Positions 62,474 through 64,000 of a stretch of DNA of 64,000 nucleotides are shown in pieces. The notes under the pieces are model-generated. The model was not told where the DNA came from and did not search any database. It was given only the letters and a program-made list of their open reading frames with translations. This stretch comes from Burkholderiales bacterium (lineage in GTDB: Bacteria; Pseudomonadota; Gammaproteobacteria; Burkholderiales; Burkholderiaceae_C): contig QBMB01000001.1 of assembly GCA_003241965.1 (NCBI GenBank), positions 105,448 through 169,447 of the forward strand, in the 5' to 3' direction. The first letter of the stretch is position 1. Each line of letters opens with the position of its first letter. The translations under genes and the position numbers were made by a program.

Positions 62474-63834
62474 GCCGCCAACCAGCGCTCGATGTGCGGC
62501 GCCTCGGCGACCGCCCAGACGCGTGCGATCAGTGCCTCCACCTCTGCAGGCGTGGCCCCCTTGCCGTAGGCCGCCAGGCGCTGCGCCTTGTCTTCCAGCT
62601 CGGCACGTGTCAGGGTGTTGCCAGGGTCGCCTTTGGGCTCATCGACCCGCGCGCCAAAGGTGTGGCCATCGCGCGTGCTCACCGTTACCTTGCCGATCCA
62701 GCGCTGCGGGTAGGCCTTATCGACCTCGGCGTCGAGCTGCATCGTCACGCGGTCGCGCAAGGCGGCCACGCGCGGCGCGAGGTAATGCGCTTCAAATTCA
62801 TTCAGCCCGGCAAAGCCGTATTCGGCGGCCAGCGCCAGCACCGTGCCCATTGAGAATTTGGCCTGGTGCACGGTGGCGGGCACGGTGACGCGGCCCAGCA
62901 CGTCGATGGCGCCCTGGTGCACATGGGTGGTCACCGCGGCAATATCGTCGGCCTTGAGCCCATGCGTCTGCATCAGCGCCAGCAGCGCGTCGGCGCTGGG
63001 GTGGGTGTGGCGGCACGAGGCGTGGTATTTGAACGAGGTTTCCGCCGTGGCCCAGCGCTGGCCCAGGCGGTCGGTCAGGCGCGCCGGATCGGCGTCGTTC
63101 GACATGCCCGCAGCCATGCCTTGCGCGCCTTCCAGAATCTGGCGCGCGCCGGTCAGCCCCTCGCGCGCCAAGTAGGCGCAGGCCAAGCCGCTGGACGCCG
63201 CATGCGCGGTGTGCAGTTGCTTGGAGTCAGCGGCGTCGCGCAAAAACTCCCACAGCCCGGCGGCTTGTGTGCCGGCGCTGCCGAAGGCATGCAGCATGGT
63301 GGTCGCATCGAGCTTGAGCAGCCGTCCGGCCGCCGCAGCGGCGGCCAGCGTGCCGGCGGTGGCCGTGGTGTGAAAGATGCGGTAGTGCGAGCGGCCCAGG
63401 AACTCGCCCACCCGAATGCCGACTTCATAGCCCGCCACTACGGCGGCCAGGAACTCGCGGCCGCTGGCACCGATGTCCTGCGCGATGGCCAGCGCCGCCG
63501 GGAACACGACGGCTGCGGGATGAAACACCGAGCCGTTGTGGACGTCATCCTGCTCGGCGAAATGCGAGGCGGCCGCGTTGACCATCGCAGCGAAATGGGG
63601 CGAGGTGGTGCGGCGCGAGATCAGCACCTCGGCGCGGCCGGAGGCCGGCCCCATGGTGCGGGCATAGGCTTCGATGGCCTCGACCGGCCGGGCGCCCTTG
63701 CCCGCCAACGCGGAGGCGTACCAGTCGAGGAACAGGTCTTCGGTTCGGCGCAGCACCGGCGCCGGAATGGTGTCGAATGACAGATCGGCGGCAAAGGCAG
63801 CCAGCGTCGCGCTCGGGTTTGTATCTGGGGTCAT
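62470..63834 (-). CDS. MmgE/PrpD family protein 2
   Basis: 454 residues from ATG 63834 (MTPDTNPSATLAAFAADLSFD); the track start is 12 codons upstream. Features: LFLDWYASALAGKGARPVEA, HFAEQDDVHNGSVFHPAAVV, RIFHTTATAGTLAAAAAAGRL and FKYHASCRHTHPSADALLAL. It is distant from copy 1 at 41367 and close in form to cis-aconitate decarboxylase/methylcitrate dehydratase relatives. Followed by CitE-like and citryl-CoA-lyase-like genes, it probably acts on a tricarboxylic or methyl-branched dicarboxylic substrate. Confidence 0.9.
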   Translation of the reverse strand: MTPDTNPSATLAAFAADLSFDTIPAPVLRRTEDLFLDWYASALAGKGARPVEAIEAYARTMGPASGRAEVLISRRTTSPHFAAMVNAAASHFAEQDDVHNGSVFHPAAVVFPAALAIAQDIGASGREFLAAVVAGYEVGIRVGEFLGRSHYRIFHTTATAGTLAAAAAAGRLLKLDATTMLHAFGSAGTQAAGLWEFLRDAADSKQLHTAHAASSGLACAYLAREGLTGARQILEGAQGMAAGMSNDADPARLTDRLGQRWATAETSFKYHASCRHTHPSADALLALMQTHGLKADDIAAVTTHVHQGAIDVLGRVTVPATVHQAKFSMGTVLALAAEYGFAGLNEFEAHYLAPRVAALRDRVTMQLDAEVDKAYPQRWIGKVTVSTRDGHTFGARVDEPKGDPGNTLTRAELEDKAQRLAAYGKGATPAEVEALIARVWAVAEAPHIERWLAA

Positions 63835-63850
63835 GGCATCGATCTCGCAG

Positions 63851-63997
63851 TCAGATGGCTTGGTCTGCACGCAGCCGGGCGATGTCAGTCTCGCCGTAGC
63901 CGAGCTCGGTCAGGATGGCTTCGGTGTGCTGACCCAGCGCAGGCACCGGCCCCATGGGCGGCGGCGGCTCGCTGCCCTGGACGTGGTGCGGCGGGGG
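63851..63997 (-). CDS. CaiB/BaiF CoA-transferase, C-terminal fragment at window edge
   Basis: Below the ORF-track size. The minus-strand frame ending at 63851 reads PALGQHTEAILTELGYGETDIARLRADQAI (two adjoining pieces), the standard tail of CaiB/BaiF transferases. The rest lies beyond the window. The last three bases of the window form a TGA in this same frame. The upstream part may be frameshifted or the family tail may begin by a different path; this cannot be judged here. It would be the first gene of the CitE-like operon. Confidence 0.65.
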   Translation of the reverse strand, partial: PPPHHVQGSEPPPPMGPVPALGQHTEAILTELGYGETDIARLRADQAI

Positions 63998-64000
63998 TCA

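Noticed and set aside
1-64000. tRNA/rRNA genes, CRISPR arrays, insertion sequences, prophage genes
   Set aside because: None recognised by reading: no cloverleaf-like sequence, no regularly spaced repeats, no transposase or integrase motifs.

Overview
The window is GC-rich, densely packed bacterial DNA. Long operons with 4-base stop/start overlaps, Bug/TctC-type receptors, LIV-type transporters joined to CoA ligases, and many CaiB/BaiF and acyl-CoA dehydrogenase genes together suggest a Burkholderiales betaproteobacterium, probably Comamonadaceae-like. That placement is inference from gene style; there is no rRNA or marker gene to prove it. I see no tRNA, rRNA, CRISPR array or complete insertion sequence.

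Region 1 (1-11.9 kb, + strand) is one operon. It holds an acyl-CoA ligase (5' end outside the window), two LIV permeases, two tandem periplasmic binding proteins, a biotin-dependent acyl-CoA carboxylase in three pieces (biotin carboxylase, separate biotin carrier, carboxyltransferase), two SDRs resembling peroxisomal trans-2-enoyl-CoA reductase, and a hotdog thioesterase. Region 2 (12.0-25.3 kb, - strand) is a second operon of similar design. In transcription order it runs acyl-CoA dehydrogenase, broken enoyl-CoA hydratase, thiolase, HSD10-like SDR, acyl-CoA dehydrogenase, LivG, CoA ligase, LivH, LivM, binding protein, LivF, alpha-methylacyl-CoA racemase. Region 3 (25.3-26.5 kb) is a divergent spacer with the remnant of another CoA ligase.

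Region 4 (26.5-46.2 kb, + strand) is a run of 18 catabolic genes about 20 kb long: SCPx-type thiolase, two small MaoC-fold hydratase proteins, SDR, paired acyl-CoA dehydrogenases, a second biotin-dependent carboxylase (CT plus fused BC-BCCP), a CaiB/BaiF transferase, hydratases, a metallo-beta-lactamase-fold hydrolase, a beta-carbonic anhydrase, an MmgE/PrpD protein and three more acyl-CoA dehydrogenases. Region 5 (46.2-52.3 kb) has an Acs-like ligase on the minus strand, diverging from a nitroreductase, a CoA ligase, a thiolase-fold protein without the nucleophilic cysteine, and its DUF35 partner. Region 6 (52.4-58.9 kb) has a LuxR/MalT-type remnant and a LysR-divergent operon (etfB, etfA, acyl-CoA dehydrogenase, Bug receptor, CaiB/BaiF). 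Region 7 (58.9-64 kb, - strand) looks more like background chromosome: a CaiB tail, MmgE/PrpD, CitE-like lyase, citrate-synthase-like lyase, bioB, panD and a destroyed bioA whose homology stops at the lysR gene.

Taken together this is a catabolic island for importing acids, activating them to CoA thioesters and degrading them by modified beta-oxidation. The racemase, SCPx-like thiolase, MaoC pair, paired dehydrogenases, MCC-like carboxylases and aldolase/DUF35 pair fit methyl-branched, isoprenoid-like or alicyclic/steroid-like acids better than straight fatty acids, but the sequence does not fix the substrate. ETF would collect electrons from the nine acyl-CoA dehydrogenases. Carbonic anhydrase and biotin synthase could supply bicarbonate and cofactor to the two carboxylases.
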